A DNA stretch of 64,000 nucleotides from CALOBA01 sp942491465 (GTDB lineage Bacteria; Pseudomonadota; Gammaproteobacteria; Chromatiales; Chromatiaceae). The position numbers were made by a program, and so were the translations under genes. The stretch lies in the NCBI GenBank assembly GCA_942491465.1, contig CALOBA010000032.1, positions 5,836 through 69,835 of the forward strand, in the 5' to 3' direction. The notes below the pieces were generated by a model. That model was not told where the DNA came from. It was given only the letters and a program-made list of their open reading frames with translations, and did no database searches. Positions within the stretch are counted from its first letter, which is position 1. Every line of letters begins with the position of its first letter. Shown in pieces: positions 52,766-64,000 of the stretch.

Positions 52766-54157
52766 ATGACCGAACATACCGCGACCCCCGGCCTGGCTGT
52801 GCCGAGCCGACGCCTCAGCCGGCTCTGGCACCTCGGGCGCGCCACCACCGACCTGGCCGCCGGCGTCGGCCTCCGCGGCATGATCGATATGGCCCGCGCC
52901 CGCGGCGATGAGGGCAATCGCATCCGCCTCAGCCCGGCCGCCACCCGCCGCTTCACCGACCGGCTCGCGCGCATGCGCGGCGCGGTGATGAAGATGGGCC
53001 AGCTGATGTCCATGGACGGCTCCGACGTCTTTACCCCGGAGGCGGCGGAGATCATGGCCACGCTGCGCGACCGCGCCCAGCCCATGCCGCTGGGACAGCT
53101 GGCGAAGGTGTTGGACGCGGAGTACGGCCGCGATTGGAAGCAGCACTTCCGACGCTTCGAGTTCACGCCCGTCGCCGCCGCCTCCATCGGTCAGGTGCAT
53201 CGCGCCGAGACCCGCGACGGCCGCCGCCTGGCGCTGAAGGTCCAGTTCCCCGGCGTGCGTGAGAGCATCGACAGCGACATCGACAACCTGGGCTTCCTCG
53301 GCCGCAACCTGGGCATGGTGCCCAAGGGCCTGGAGATCCAGCCGATGCTCGAGCAGGCCCGGCGCCAGCTTCACCAAGAGGCCGACTACGGCGCCGAGGC
53401 CGACGCCCTGGAGGCCTACGGTGCGCTGATCGGCGATGATCCGGACCTGAGCGTGCCCCGGGTCCATCGCGACCTGTCCACCAGCCGCATCCTGGCGATG
53501 GACTTCGCCGACGGCGTGCCCATCGACCGCTTGACCGATACCGACTTCAGCCGCGCCGAGCGCGACCACGTCGCCAGCGCCCTGTTGCGGCTGGTGTTGC
53601 GCGAGCTGTTCGACTTCGGTCTGGTGCAGACCGACCCGAACTTCGGCAACTACCTCTACGATCCGGCCAGCCGGCGGATCACGCTACTCGACTTCGGGGC
53701 CGCTCAGCCGGTCTCGGCGCGGCTGGTGGGTCACTACCGGCAGCTGGGCCTGGCCGGCTTGAACGACGATGCGGACGGGCTGCGCGAGGCGTCCATCGCG
53801 CTCGGCTACATCGGCGCCGACGACCCGCCGCAGAAGGTCGCCGCCCTGGTGGAGCTGGTGCGTCTCTCCGGCGAGATGCTGCGCGGCGAGGGCGCCTACG
53901 ACTTCGGTCAGTCGACGTTGTTCGAGCGGGTCTTCAACCGCGGGCGCGATATGTTTATGGACGACGCCTTCACCCGCATCCCGGACCCGGAGACGATATT
54001 CCTGCATCGCAAGTTCGCCGGTACCTTCATGCTCGCCCGCCGGTTGCGTGCCCGCGTCGACATCGGCGACATGATGCGGGAGTTCCTGGCCCCGACCGGC
54101 TACGACTCCGGCGCCTCGTCGGTGAGCGCCAGCTCGCGCAGCAGCGCGGTGGCATAG
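52766..54157 (+). CDS. ABC1/UbiB-family atypical kinase
   Basis: This is a 463-residue protein of the AarF/ABC1/UbiB family. Diagnostic motifs are the K-x-G-Q block RGAVMKMGQLMSMDG, the Ala-rich loop AAASIGQVHRAE, the lysine in RLALKVQFPG, TDPNFGNYLYD and the DFG-equivalent LLDFGAA. Members support coenzyme Q synthesis or lipid homeostasis in the membrane. It has no C-terminal transmembrane pair like E. coli UbiB, so it is a soluble relative. Its 3' end overlaps the convergent truD by 58 bases. Confidence 0.9.
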   Translation: MTEHTATPGLAVPSRRLSRLWHLGRATTDLAAGVGLRGMIDMARARGDEGNRIRLSPAATRRFTDRLARMRGAVMKMGQLMSMDGSDVFTPEAAEIMATLRDRAQPMPLGQLAKVLDAEYGRDWKQHFRRFEFTPVAAASIGQVHRAETRDGRRLALKVQFPGVRESIDSDIDNLGFLGRNLGMVPKGLEIQPMLEQARRQLHQEADYGAEADALEAYGALIGDDPDLSVPRVHRDLSTSRILAMDFADGVPIDRLTDTDFSRAERDHVASALLRLVLRELFDFGLVQTDPNFGNYLYDPASRRITLLDFGAAQPVSARLVGHYRQLGLAGLNDDADGLREASIALGYIGADDPPQKVAALVELVRLSGEMLRGEGAYDFGQSTLFERVFNRGRDMFMDDAFTRIPDPETIFLHRKFAGTFMLARRLRARVDIGDMMREFLAPTGYDSGASSVSASSRSSAVA

Positions 54158-55209
54158 GCCCCGGGCGGCAGCGCGAAGCGCAGCAGCAGCTGGTCGGGCG
54201 CCGGCCGGTCCCCGCTCAGGTCGACGGGGTTCAGGCGCAGCGCCCGGCGCTCTTGGCGCATGCCGGCGCGGGCCAAGCCGTCGATCCAGTCGGCAAAATC
54301 TTCCGCGACGGCGGCCTCGGTCACGGCGACGGCACCGGCGCTCAGCGACTCGCCTGCGCCGAACAGGGGTCCGGTGGGCAGGATGTCGCCGCTGGCGTGG
54401 CGCGCGGCGATGGCCTCGTCGATGGTCTCGGCGAGGAAGTGCGAGTTGGAGCCCGCCAGCTGCATCCGTTCCCCCGGCAGCAACCGGTCCCAGCGTCCGT
54501 CGCGAACCCGTCGCGCGAGTACCTCGTTGAATAGCTGACTGCGCGCCGCCGACAGCCACAGCCCCCGTTGCTGGCGACTGCCGCGGAGGCGCTCGCCGCG
54601 AAACAGGGCCATGGCCCGGTGCAGATTCCCGGCGCGGTGGCCGAAGCGCTGGGGGCCGAACCAGTTCGGCACGCCCTGCGCGTTGATGCGGTCGATCCGC
54701 TCGTCGATCTGCTCGGGGTCGCCGGTGACATCGCGCAGCAGCAGCCGGAACGCGTTCCCGGCCAGGGCGCCGCGGCGCAGCTTGCGACGGTGGCGATGGA
54801 CCTCGATCACCTCGATCCCGTCGCCGTTCAGCACCGACCAATCCGGCCCCGTCGAATCCCTGCCCGCCGCCTGCTCCGCGGGTAGCGAGAACCACTGGGT
54901 GGTGACGGCACGCCGATCCTTAAGCCCGGCGTAGCCGACGTCGCGCCCCGGTACCTCGGCGAGTGCGGCCAGCCGGCGGGCCACCCATTCCGTATTGGCG
55001 TCGGTCTTGCGCACGCGCAGCAGCCAGTGCGGGCCGTCGCCGTCGGCGTCGAAGCCGAGCTGCTCGTCGACCTGAAAGTCCGCCGGCGTCTGGCGCAGCT
55101 TGGCGCGTGCCGGCGGGGTGCCATGGGCGTAGGGCAGGGTGTCGAAGTCGAGCCAGCTAGGGATGGGGCTGTCGTTCACTGGCGCGGCGGGCTGGGTGGG
55201 TTCTTGCAT
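54100..55209 (-). CDS. truD: tRNA pseudouridine(13) synthase
   Basis: This 369-residue pseudouridine synthase is of the TruD family. ADFQVDEQLGFDADGDGPHW is the conserved N-terminal strand, VGYAGLKDRRAVTTQWFS holds the catalytic Asp, and GVPNWFGPQRFGH is the second signature. The insertion (TRUD) domain is present. The length agrees with gammaproteobacterial TruD. It overlaps the kinase gene tail to tail. Confidence 0.95.
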   Translation of the reverse strand: MQEPTQPAAPVNDSPIPSWLDFDTLPYAHGTPPARAKLRQTPADFQVDEQLGFDADGDGPHWLLRVRKTDANTEWVARRLAALAEVPGRDVGYAGLKDRRAVTTQWFSLPAEQAAGRDSTGPDWSVLNGDGIEVIEVHRHRRKLRRGALAGNAFRLLLRDVTGDPEQIDERIDRINAQGVPNWFGPQRFGHRAGNLHRAMALFRGERLRGSRQQRGLWLSAARSQLFNEVLARRVRDGRWDRLLPGERMQLAGSNSHFLAETIDEAIAARHASGDILPTGPLFGAGESLSAGAVAVTEAAVAEDFADWIDGLARAGMRQERRALRLNPVDLSGDRPAPDQLLLRFALPPGAYATALLRELALTDEAPES

Positions 55210-55281
55210 GGGGCCTTCTTGGGTTGCGCTGAGCCTCCGCTGGCGGGGACTGCGGGGGAGAGCGAGCTTGATTGCGGACTA

Positions 55282-56475
55282 CTAGTCTCGAACGTCGACG
55301 GGTAGCCGGGGTAGCTGGCGGAGGAGGGCCTGGATGCGCTCGTGCTCGGGTATCGGCATGTGCAGCTTAAAGCGCCCGCCGGGGCCGACGCGGTAGGGGT
55401 GGCCGCCGAGGTCGAGGAGGGTGCCGGGGGGGGCGTGGCCGGTGACGATCAGCTCGGCGGTGAGGCCGATGCCGTCGGCGTCGCGCAGATCGGTGATGGG
55501 GCCGCTGCCGGGGGTCGGGATGTCGTCGGGACGATGGTCCGGGGTGGCGTTGGCCGTCGGATCGGCCGCGGGGTGTCGGTCGGCGTCGGGGCCTGGTGGC
55601 GGTGCCGGCGCGGGCTGCGCTGACTCGGCGCCGTGGCGGAGCTGGGCGGATTGGATGGGATCGGCCGCGACCGGGGGGCTGCTGTCCGGCCCGCTGCCGA
55701 TCAGGATGCGGCCGTCGGCGAGGTAGCGGACGGCATGGATGCGACTTGGGTCGTCTTGGGTCGCGGGTCGGGCTGCGGGGCCGGCGGGTGCCGTGGTGGA
55801 GGTCGTCGGGGTGGCGGTCGGCGTGGGTACGGGTGCGGCTTCGGGGCGGTTGAGGTCGACGGGAGACAGGACCTCAGGGGACGGACGGCTCGGGTCTGCC
55901 GCGGCGGGCGCAGCGTCCGCTACGCTCGCCGGCGATAGCGCGCCCCCGGCGCGATCGGCGCTCGGGCGCAGATCAGGCGGCTGGTCGGCCCCCAGGGCGA
56001 TGCGGTTGGAGCGCAGCAGCAGCACCCAGCCGCCGCCCGGGGTGGTCAGTCCGAACTCGGCCTGGAAGCCGGCCTGTCCGTCGGGCTGGTCGAAGCGATG
56101 TCGTCCCCGCGGATCGGCGTCCGGCGACAGGTCCGACAGCTCGGTTTGGGCGGCGACCTCCACCCGGCCGCCGTCACCGATGCGGCACAGACGGATGGCG
56201 GCCTGCGGCGCGGGCAGGTAGTCGGGGAAGCTGTCGCGGGCGGCCTGCGGGTCCAGGTCGGCCAGGTCCCAGTCGACGGCGAGGCCGGTGCGCACGGGGT
56301 AGAGCACGAGCCGGGCACCGCGGCCGAGGTCCGGGAACGGGGCGGGGGGCGCGAGCGCCCGGCCGTCGGCATCGCGTCGGGGGGAGAGCGTGAGATCGAT
56401 GCGGGGTCGGCGCAAGGCGGGGGCCGGGTGCTCGGCGCCGCGGCGGTGGCTGGGGGTGGATTCGGTCATCTGCAT
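55282..56475 (-). CDS. DUF4912-like protein of the glycogen cluster
   Basis: This 397-residue protein has a middle (about 55-165) matching the DUF4912 pattern: LVLYPVRTGLAVDWDLADLD, IRLCRIGDGGRVEVAAQTEL, and GWVLLLRSNRIAL. After a long Pro/Ala/Thr linker, a short C-terminal piece (DLGGHPYRVGPGGRFKLHMP) closes the protein. DUF4912 genes are often next to glycogen branching or debranching genes, as here (GH57 upstream, glgX beyond). The linker is probably disordered. The ATG at 56469 is an alternative start. The biochemical role is unknown. Confidence 0.65.
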   Translation of the reverse strand: MQMTESTPSHRRGAEHPAPALRRPRIDLTLSPRRDADGRALAPPAPFPDLGRGARLVLYPVRTGLAVDWDLADLDPQAARDSFPDYLPAPQAAIRLCRIGDGGRVEVAAQTELSDLSPDADPRGRHRFDQPDGQAGFQAEFGLTTPGGGWVLLLRSNRIALGADQPPDLRPSADRAGGALSPASVADAAPAAADPSRPSPEVLSPVDLNRPEAAPVPTPTATPTTSTTAPAGPAARPATQDDPSRIHAVRYLADGRILIGSGPDSSPPVAADPIQSAQLRHGAESAQPAPAPPPGPDADRHPAADPTANATPDHRPDDIPTPGSGPITDLRDADGIGLTAELIVTGHAPPGTLLDLGGHPYRVGPGGRFKLHMPIPEHERIQALLRQLPRLPVDVRD

Positions 56476-56517
56476 CCGTGCCGGACGCTTTGGTGGTCGG
56501 CCAAGGCGGGCATGGGC

Positions 56518-57744
56518 TCAGGTCTCGGATGCCTGGTCCGGGTTGGCCGCGCGGGCGATGAGGTCCAGCAGGTCCGGGCGGCGGGCCGCTTCGGCGGCCC
56601 GGCGCATGGCGGCGACGGCCTGCTCGGTGAGGGCGCGCAGACGCGGCTGCCAGGTGTCGTCCCAGGCCAGAAAGCAGCTCGTCTGCGCCTCTAGGATGCA
56701 CTGGCGGGCCTCATGCAGGGCCGGGTCGGCATCGCCTGGGGTCAGCAGCGGCTGTCGCCAGGCGTGACTCAGGGCGTTGACCCGCTCGGCCGCGCCGCGC
56801 TGGCTGGCCGAGCCGGTCCATTGGCGGAAGTCGGCACCGGAGTTGCTGCCCACGTTCCAGGCGCCGGTCTGCACCTGGGCCTGGACGTCGCAGATGTGGT
56901 GGTCGAGGTAATCGCCGAGGGTGACCGGCCGGGACGCGGCCTGGCCGGCGCGAACCTGCTCCATGTAGGGCGCGAAGTAGTGTCCGAAGAACCCCGAGGG
57001 CTCGTGGATCTGGCGGAACCAGCCGCCGGTGGAGCCGTCGCACCAGGTGGTGATCAGTCGCGGGCTCGCCGGTCGGGGCGAGGCGGCGCATTGCGTCTGG
57101 ACCTCCCCGCGCAGCCAGTCGGCGTCGAGACCGCTCTGCTGGGCATTGGACAGGCCGCGATGGCGCGGGACGATGCTGATGCAGCGATCCTCGCGGCAGG
57201 CGAGGTAGGGGCGGAAGCTGTCCTGCACGCCGTCGGCGGGGTGGACGTGGACGCCGTCGACGATGCAGTAGTCATAGCCGGCGCGGATCAGGACCGGGAT
57301 CATGTCCATGGCGAAGGCCATCTCCGGCGGCCAAAAGCCGCGCGGGGCGGCGCCGAAGGTGTCGGCGGCGATGTCGCTGCCCATGCGGATCTGATCCTCC
57401 CAGTCCGCCGCCGGGATCAGCGGGAAGACGGGATGAAAGTAACCGCTGCCCACCAGCTCGATGTTCGGTGCCTCGCGATAGCGCCCGAGCATGGCGGGGA
57501 TGTCGATGATGTGGCGCGCCCGATCGATCAGCTCCGGATCGCGCGGCTGCTCCAGCAGCACGCCGGTGAAGCCGATGTGCAGGCGGGCGACGTCGCGGTA
57601 GCGCTCGGCATAGCGCAGCGGTCGCTCCAGGCAGCGCAGGATCTGCTCCGCCTCCCAGGGCTGTGCGCCGAGCAGCGCGCGCAGATTGCCGCGCGGCTGG
57701 TGCATGTGCAGGCCCGCGGCGTGGGCGATGGTCGCGCTGGTCAT
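56518..57744 (-). CDS. Glycoside hydrolase family 57 protein
   Basis: This 408-residue protein has the GH57 (beta/alpha)7 features HAAGLHMHQPRGNL, IELVGSGYFHPVFPLIPAAD, PRGFWPPEMAFAMDMIPVLI (with the catalytic-region Glu), YDYCIVDGVHVHP and later GSTGGWFRQIHE. GH57 enzymes act as alpha-glucan branching or amylolytic enzymes. The position between the DUF4912 gene and glgX argues for a glycogen role. The start at 57744 is an ATG, and the gap to yhbY is 176 bases without a feature. Confidence 0.85.
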   Translation of the reverse strand: MTSATIAHAAGLHMHQPRGNLRALLGAQPWEAEQILRCLERPLRYAERYRDVARLHIGFTGVLLEQPRDPELIDRARHIIDIPAMLGRYREAPNIELVGSGYFHPVFPLIPAADWEDQIRMGSDIAADTFGAAPRGFWPPEMAFAMDMIPVLIRAGYDYCIVDGVHVHPADGVQDSFRPYLACREDRCISIVPRHRGLSNAQQSGLDADWLRGEVQTQCAASPRPASPRLITTWCDGSTGGWFRQIHEPSGFFGHYFAPYMEQVRAGQAASRPVTLGDYLDHHICDVQAQVQTGAWNVGSNSGADFRQWTGSASQRGAAERVNALSHAWRQPLLTPGDADPALHEARQCILEAQTSCFLAWDDTWQPRLRALTEQAVAAMRRAAEAARRPDLLDLIARAANPDQASET

Positions 57745-57920
57745 CTGCGGGCACGGCTCCGGTGGACGGGTGCATGATGCTCGGCGGTGGCCGGGACGGG
57801 GCTCGCCCTTGCTCTGTGGACGGGGCGAGACCCCGGTGTCGGCTGATCGGGTAGGGTCTGTCCGGGGTCCGAGGGCGGTTCGGGACGAACGATGGGCCGT
57901 GAGTATAGCTGATCCAAGCC

Positions 57921-58232
57921 CTACGGCCGTGGCGGCAAGCGGATCGGGTCCGCCAGGTCCGGGTTGGCGCGGTAGAGCACGGCGATGTTGCCGATGCGTT
58001 GGACCAGCTCGGCGCCGGACCGCTCGACGATGCCGCGGACCTGGGTGTCGCGTAGGGCGTGGTCGCCGCCGTTGACCCGGACCTTGATCAGCTCGTGATG
58101 CGCCAGCGCCAGCTCGATCTCGGCGAGCACGGGCTCGGTGAGCCCGGCCTGCCCGAGCAGGACCACGGGCTTGAGGTGGTGCGCGCGCTGCTTCAGGGTG
58201 CGGCGCTGGTTGTTTGCCAATGGGGTGGTCAT
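57921..58232 (-). CDS. yhbY: CRS1-YhbY RNA-binding protein
   Basis: This 103-residue protein reads LKQRAHHLKPVVLLGQAGLT, VLAEIELALAHHELIKVRVN and a final RIGNIAVLYRANPD, the full CRM domain with the GQAGLT loop. YhbY binds pre-50S ribosomes. It is independent of the glycogen genes in function but lies between them. Confidence 0.93.
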   Translation of the reverse strand: MTTPLANNQRRTLKQRAHHLKPVVLLGQAGLTEPVLAEIELALAHHELIKVRVNGGDHALRDTQVRGIVERSGAELVQRIGNIAVLYRANPDLADPIRLPPRP

Positions 58233-58344
58233 GGGGTTTGGTATCCGGCCGGGAACTGTGGGCTAAAGAAGGGGCGGCTGTAGGGAGACGCTGAATGATT
58301 CAGCATTTCCCCCCGGGCAGGATGCCCGGTCATTTTTCAACGGC

Positions 58345-60513
<2,169 letters not shown>

Positions 60514-60661
60514 AGAGCGGGTCGGGAGGGGCGGGCGGAGACAGGGGGAGGTGGATCGGCCTCGATCGGCTAGCTTGATGATGGCGCGGTCAACGTCGTA
60601 GTCGTTGTCGCAATTGCTCGGACCGTCGGTTACGACAACGACAACGAGGCCGGCGCAATGC

Positions 60662-61546
60662 TCAGACGATGAACCGCCCCTCGCGCAGCATCTGCGCCTC
60701 CATAACCTCCAGCTCGCGGGCACCGGAGACGACGACCTCGGGATCGGGCACGAAGTCCAGGCTGGCGTCCAGGCGCTGGTAAGGGACCGTGTTGAGGATG
60801 GCCTTGATGGCGTTGAGCCGGGCCTTGTGCTTGTTGTTGGAGCGGATGATCGTCCACGGGGCATGCGGCGTATGGGTGGTGCGCAGCATGTCGTGCTTCT
60901 GCTGGGTGAAGTCGTCCCAGCGGTCCTGCGCCTGGACGTCGATCTCGGAGAGCTTCCACTGGCGCAGCGGGTCGGTCTTGCGACGCTCGAAGCGGCGCGC
61001 CTGCTCGTCCTTGGTGACGCTGAAGTAGAACTTGACCAGGATGGTGCCCTGGCGCACCAGGTCCTTCTCGAAGCCGATCACGCCGTGCATGAAGTTCTCG
61101 TGCTCGTCCGGGGTGCAGAAGCCGAACACCGGCTCCACCATGGCCCGGTTGTACCAGCTGCGGTCGAACAGGACCATCTCGCCGCCGTGGGGAAATTGCT
61201 CCACATAACGCTGGAAGAACCACTGGGTGCGCTGGTGCTCGGTGGGCTTGCCGAGCGCCACCACCCGGTAGTGCTTCTCGTTCATGTAGCGGGTGACGCG
61301 GCGGATGGTGCCGCCCTTGCCGGCGGCGTCGCGACCCTCGAACAGGATGATCATCCGCCGCTGGGTCTCTTCCAGGTACTTCTGCAGCCCGATCAGCTCG
61401 GCCTGATAGGGCTTCAGGGACTTTTCCTCGCGGCGCTTGACCACCGCGCGGCGGTTCACCTTCTTGAAATTGGCGATGCGGGCGCGCATCGCGGCCCGCT
61501 CCTCGAGCAGTTCGCCGATGTCGAGCTGCTCGCCGTTGTGCTCCAC
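60662..61546 (-). CDS. ppk2: Polyphosphate kinase 2
   Basis: This 294-residue PPK2 transfers phosphate between polyphosphate and nucleotides. Walker A is LFEGRDAAGKGGTI, the lid module GEMVLFDRSWYNRAMVEPVF, and VKFYFSVTKDEQARRFERRK and RSNNKHKARLNAIKAIL complete the signature. The single-domain length fits class I PPK2. The start is the GTG at 61546, since the frame upstream offers no ATG before a stop. It adjoins the glycogen genes, a common carbon and energy storage grouping. Confidence 0.93.
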   Translation of the reverse strand: MEHNGEQLDIGELLEERAAMRARIANFKKVNRRAVVKRREEKSLKPYQAELIGLQKYLEETQRRMIILFEGRDAAGKGGTIRRVTRYMNEKHYRVVALGKPTEHQRTQWFFQRYVEQFPHGGEMVLFDRSWYNRAMVEPVFGFCTPDEHENFMHGVIGFEKDLVRQGTILVKFYFSVTKDEQARRFERRKTDPLRQWKLSEIDVQAQDRWDDFTQQKHDMLRTTHTPHAPWTIIRSNNKHKARLNAIKAILNTVPYQRLDASLDFVPDPEVVVSGARELEVMEAQMLREGRFIV

Positions 61547-61713
61547 GGTCTGCGGTTGTGGTGCGGTCGGCTCGGCCGCGACGCTGGTTGCCGCTTGGCT
61601 GCCGCCCGGCTGGTCGTTTCCGTCATGCGCTGCCCCTCATGCTGATAACGCCTGTCTGGTTGTGGTACGGGCGGAATGGTAACACGGCCTCAACATGGCT
61701 CGATCGGCACCGC

Positions 61714-62854
61714 TCACCAGCGCCGCGCCCGATCGACAAAGCCCCAGGCGGCCAGCGCGCCCAGCGCCGAGGCCACGGAGGCCAGCATGAAGGTCGTCGC
61801 CCCGCCCAGCGGCACCCACAGCCAGCCCGCGACCAGCGCCCCGATGCCACCGCCGGCGCCGAAGCTCAGGCTGCTGTAGAGGGCCTGCCCCGCGGCCCTG
61901 GGTGGGGCCGGTGAAATAGTGATGGGTGAGGTGAATCGCCGCGGCATGGAAGCTGCCGAAGCTGGCCGCGTGCATCGCCTGGGCGAGGATCTGCACCGCA
62001 AGCAGGTCGACGAACAGCCCGATCAACAACCAGCGCACCGTCGCGATCAGCAGACTGGCGATGAGCACGCGCCGGGCGCCGAAGCGCTCCAGCAGCCAGT
62101 GCATGCGGATGAAGACCAGCACCTCGACCACCACGCCGAAGGCCCAGAGGGCGCCAACGCTGGTGCTCTGATAGCCCGCCGCCTTGAGGTAGATCGAATA
62201 GAAGGCGTAGTAGACCCCGTGGCTCATCTGCATGAGCATGCAGGCGACGAGGAAAAACGCGATCTCGCGCCGGCGCAGCAGGCCCCAGAGCGACGGTGCA
62301 TCGCCCGCTTCGGCGGCCTGGCCGCGGTCGGGCACCACAAGCGCGCTGAGCCAGATGCCGACGTAGAGCACCAAGACCGTGTACGGGATGGTCGCGGTGC
62401 CGAGCCGCTCCACCTGCAGGCCCATCAGCCCAACGGTGGCGATGAAGCCCACCGAGCCCCAGAGTCGGACCCTGGCATAGCGCTGCACCTGGCTGCCCAG
62501 ATGATTGAAGGTCACCGACTCCACCTGGGGCAGCGACGCATTCCAGAAGTAGCTGAACACCAGCATCACCGCGGCGATGCCCCAGAACCCCTGCGCCCAG
62601 AAGACGCCGGCGAAGGCCAGCACCGACAGCAGCGAGGCCAGCCGGACGATCGGCATCCGCTGCCCGGTACGGTCGGCGATCCAGCCCCAGAGGTTCGGGG
62701 CCACCACCTTGGTGCCCATCAGGATCGCCATCAAGGAGCCGATGGCCGCGGCGCTCAGACCCAGGTCCTGCAGATACAGGCCCCAGAACGGCACCAGCGC
62801 CCCGAGGGCGCCGAAGTAGAAGAGATAGAAGCTTGCGAGGCGCCAGTAGGGCAT
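61714..62854 (-). pseudogene. MFS transporter (MFS_1-like / HcaT group), frameshifted near its end
   Basis: Ten membrane segments are readable from MPYWRLASFYLFYFGALGAL on, through IAFFLVACMLMQMSHGVYYA and FVDLLAVQILAQAMHAASFG. At about 61890 a GGGG run has one base more than the reading frame needs. After it the true continuation, ALYSSLSFGAGGGIGALVAG through LGGATTFMLASVASALGALA, lies in the next frame and stops at 61714. The annotated frame would instead give a basic nonsense tail to 61637. It is either a recent mutation removing the last two helices or a homopolymer sequencing error. Confidence 0.85.
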
Positions 62855-63390
62855 GGGTCAATCGGGATGGGGTCGCAGCCGCGCGTCGTCGCGCAGCCGC
62901 AGGAGGGCCTGAGGCGACGGAGACGGCGGACATGCGTCACGTGGGAGAAGATGGTCATCTTCGGGGTCAATGGCGGCGCCGGGCCGTGGGAGGCCTGCGC
63001 CGGGGATACGGATCACAACACGGAACCAGGGCCGAGGCCAATGTCGTTTGGCCGTGCCATGCGCATGGTCATCAAGTTGACCCACAAATGGAAGCCCCTC
63101 GCCGCTGTTGGCCCACCGCAGAGACGCAGCAACACGGAGAAAACGCAGAGAGCCGCCGATTCCGGGGATTGGCAACGGTCCTGGAGCTTGGCCCCGGCTG
63201 GTGCTAACGTGCCGCGGTGCGGCGCGCCGCCAAGCCGCGGGGAGCCCGCGCGCAGGACGGACCCGACTTTCCAACCTGGAAGGCGCGGATGCAAAACAAG
63301 ACCGCAAGGGCGCGACCCAACAGGAGACTGCGTTGAGTCAGTGGCTGTGCCTTCAGGTAAAACCCTCCATCAGCATCGGAAACATTGCAC
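62855..63390. other. Long intergenic region
   Basis: About 535 bases have no gene I can support. It contains a CGCAGAGACGCAG / CGGAGAAAACGCAGAGA purine-rich stretch near 63117-63155 of a type that recurs between genes in gammaproteobacteria. Confidence 0.5.
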
Positions 63391-64000
63391 ATGGGCGACG
63401 CTCTCAATTATCTCATCCAGGTGCGCGGCGACGCGCTCGGCCACTATTTCAAATTCCTCAAGGATGCGGGCAAGCATCTCGACCCGAAGACGCGCGACCT
63501 GATCTCGGTCATCACCAAGGTGCACGTCAGACCGAGGGCGGCTTCAAGCAGTATCTGACCCGCGCATTGCGCGACGGCTGCACCCCGATCGAGATCATCG
63601 ACGCCCTGCTGATGGCCTTCCCGGCGCTCGGTCTGGCGAAGATCGTCTGGGCCACCGACATCCTGCTGGAGATGGACATCCCCGAGTTCTCGCCCGAGCT
63701 GATCGACGCGCAGCCGCAGTGGCGCGATGTGATCGCCGCCGCCGAGGTGGACGACGGCGAGGTCAAGCGGGTCGATTGCGGCGCGCGTGCGGTCTTTGTC
63801 TATCGCGAAGGCGAGACCTACAAGGTCTACGACTCCCACTGCCCGCACCAGGTCACCAACATCCCGCACCTGGCCCTGGAGGTCCTATCGCCGACCTGTC
63901 CCAGCATCAGTGGAAATTCGACATCCGCACCGGCGACTGTATCGACAAGGGTAAGCACCCGTTGAAGTCGTTCCGGACCAAGGTCGAGGAGGGGCGCCTG
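63391..64000 (+). pseudogene. AhpD-like (carboxymuconolactone decarboxylase) plus Rieske-like protein, frameshifted, cut by the window end
   Basis: From the ATG at 63391 the protein reads MGDALNYLIQVRGDALGHYF and TRDLISVITKVH. One base is missing near 63523, and the next frame continues FKQYLTRALRDGCTPIEIID, ALLMAFPALGLAKIVWATDI, then VKRVDCGARAVFVYREGETY and DSHCPHQVTN. A second slip near 63885 moves the end into a third frame, QHQWKFDIRTGDCIDKGKHP, running off the window. The first part resembles AhpD/CMD proteins, the second a Rieske-type domain in which the second Cys of the cluster motif seems absent (LSQHQW). Whether the errors are biological is uncertain. Confidence 0.6.

Noticed and set aside
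58300..58325. CCGGGCAGGATGCCCGG hairpin as a terminator of glgX
   Set aside because: In the direction of glgX it is followed by a G run rather than a T-tract, so intrinsic termination is not supported.

Overview
The window is GC-rich DNA from a gammaproteobacterium. A purple sulfur bacterium (Chromatiales/Chromatiaceae) is my best guess, from the set of housekeeping genes (rsgA/orn, coaD next to a YfhL-type ferredoxin, two M16 peptidases beside ftsY-ftsE-ftsX-rpoH), the GC-rich codon use and the very large load of toxin-antitoxin (TA) genes. No rRNA is present to confirm this, and I saw no tRNA or CRISPR array.

Positions 1-29400 form an accessory region built of TA modules, candidate defence genes and debris. 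It begins with a truncated vapB and a CARF/RtcR-type sigma-54 activator that, instead of rtcBA, is followed by a UPF0175-DUF3368 TA pair and a broken higA. Next come a third rtcR remnant, a PcfJ-like protein, a two-gene operon (DUF3696 AAA ATPase plus a possible PLD-like partner) and a second two-gene operon (RecD-like helicase plus TPR/OB protein) bracketed by a direct repeat. A ParE-type TA pair and a beheaded hybrid histidine kinase follow. A second rtcR copy (one-base frameshift) then leads into UPF0175, hicAB, higA, another UPF0175 and an Rpn nuclease. After that come a membrane-anchored WD40 protein, MNT/HEPN genes, a RAMA/DUF4357-plus-RelE-like pair, an orphan AbrB antitoxin, and decayed UPF0175-DUF3368, RelE-XRE and TumE-TumA pairs. 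At least four kinds of small inverted-repeat element (MITE/REP-like) are inserted in this stretch.

Positions 28600-64000 are mostly chromosomal housekeeping genes: a secreted protein with a PEP-CTERM-like tail, amiC, a hexanucleotide-repeat tract where tsaE would be expected, nnr, an EVE protein, rsgA, a cytochrome c, orn, a Tim44-like protein, ggt, ferredoxin, coaD, rsmD, two M16 peptidases, ftsY-ftsE-ftsX-rpoH, an SlyD-like FKBP, a creatininase-family amidohydrolase, a RibD-C reductase and a DEAD-box helicase with a 57-bp coding repeat. Then come a UbiB-like kinase overlapping truD, and a glycogen/polyphosphate set (DUF4912, GH57, yhbY, glgX, ppk2). The right end holds an MFS gene and an AhpD-Rieske gene, both frameshifted.

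The most interesting candidates for new biology are: (i) the repeated pairing of an RNA-end or nucleotide-sensing sigma-54 activator with TA genes; (ii) the two unrelated two-gene operons at 5346-8388 and 8894-12453; (iii) the RAMA/DUF4357 antitoxin-like plus RelE-like toxin pair with its own promoter; and (iv) a 20-bp motif that recurs at three module junctions. Function calls rest on recognising families by eye. Frameshifts could be real decay or sequencing errors.
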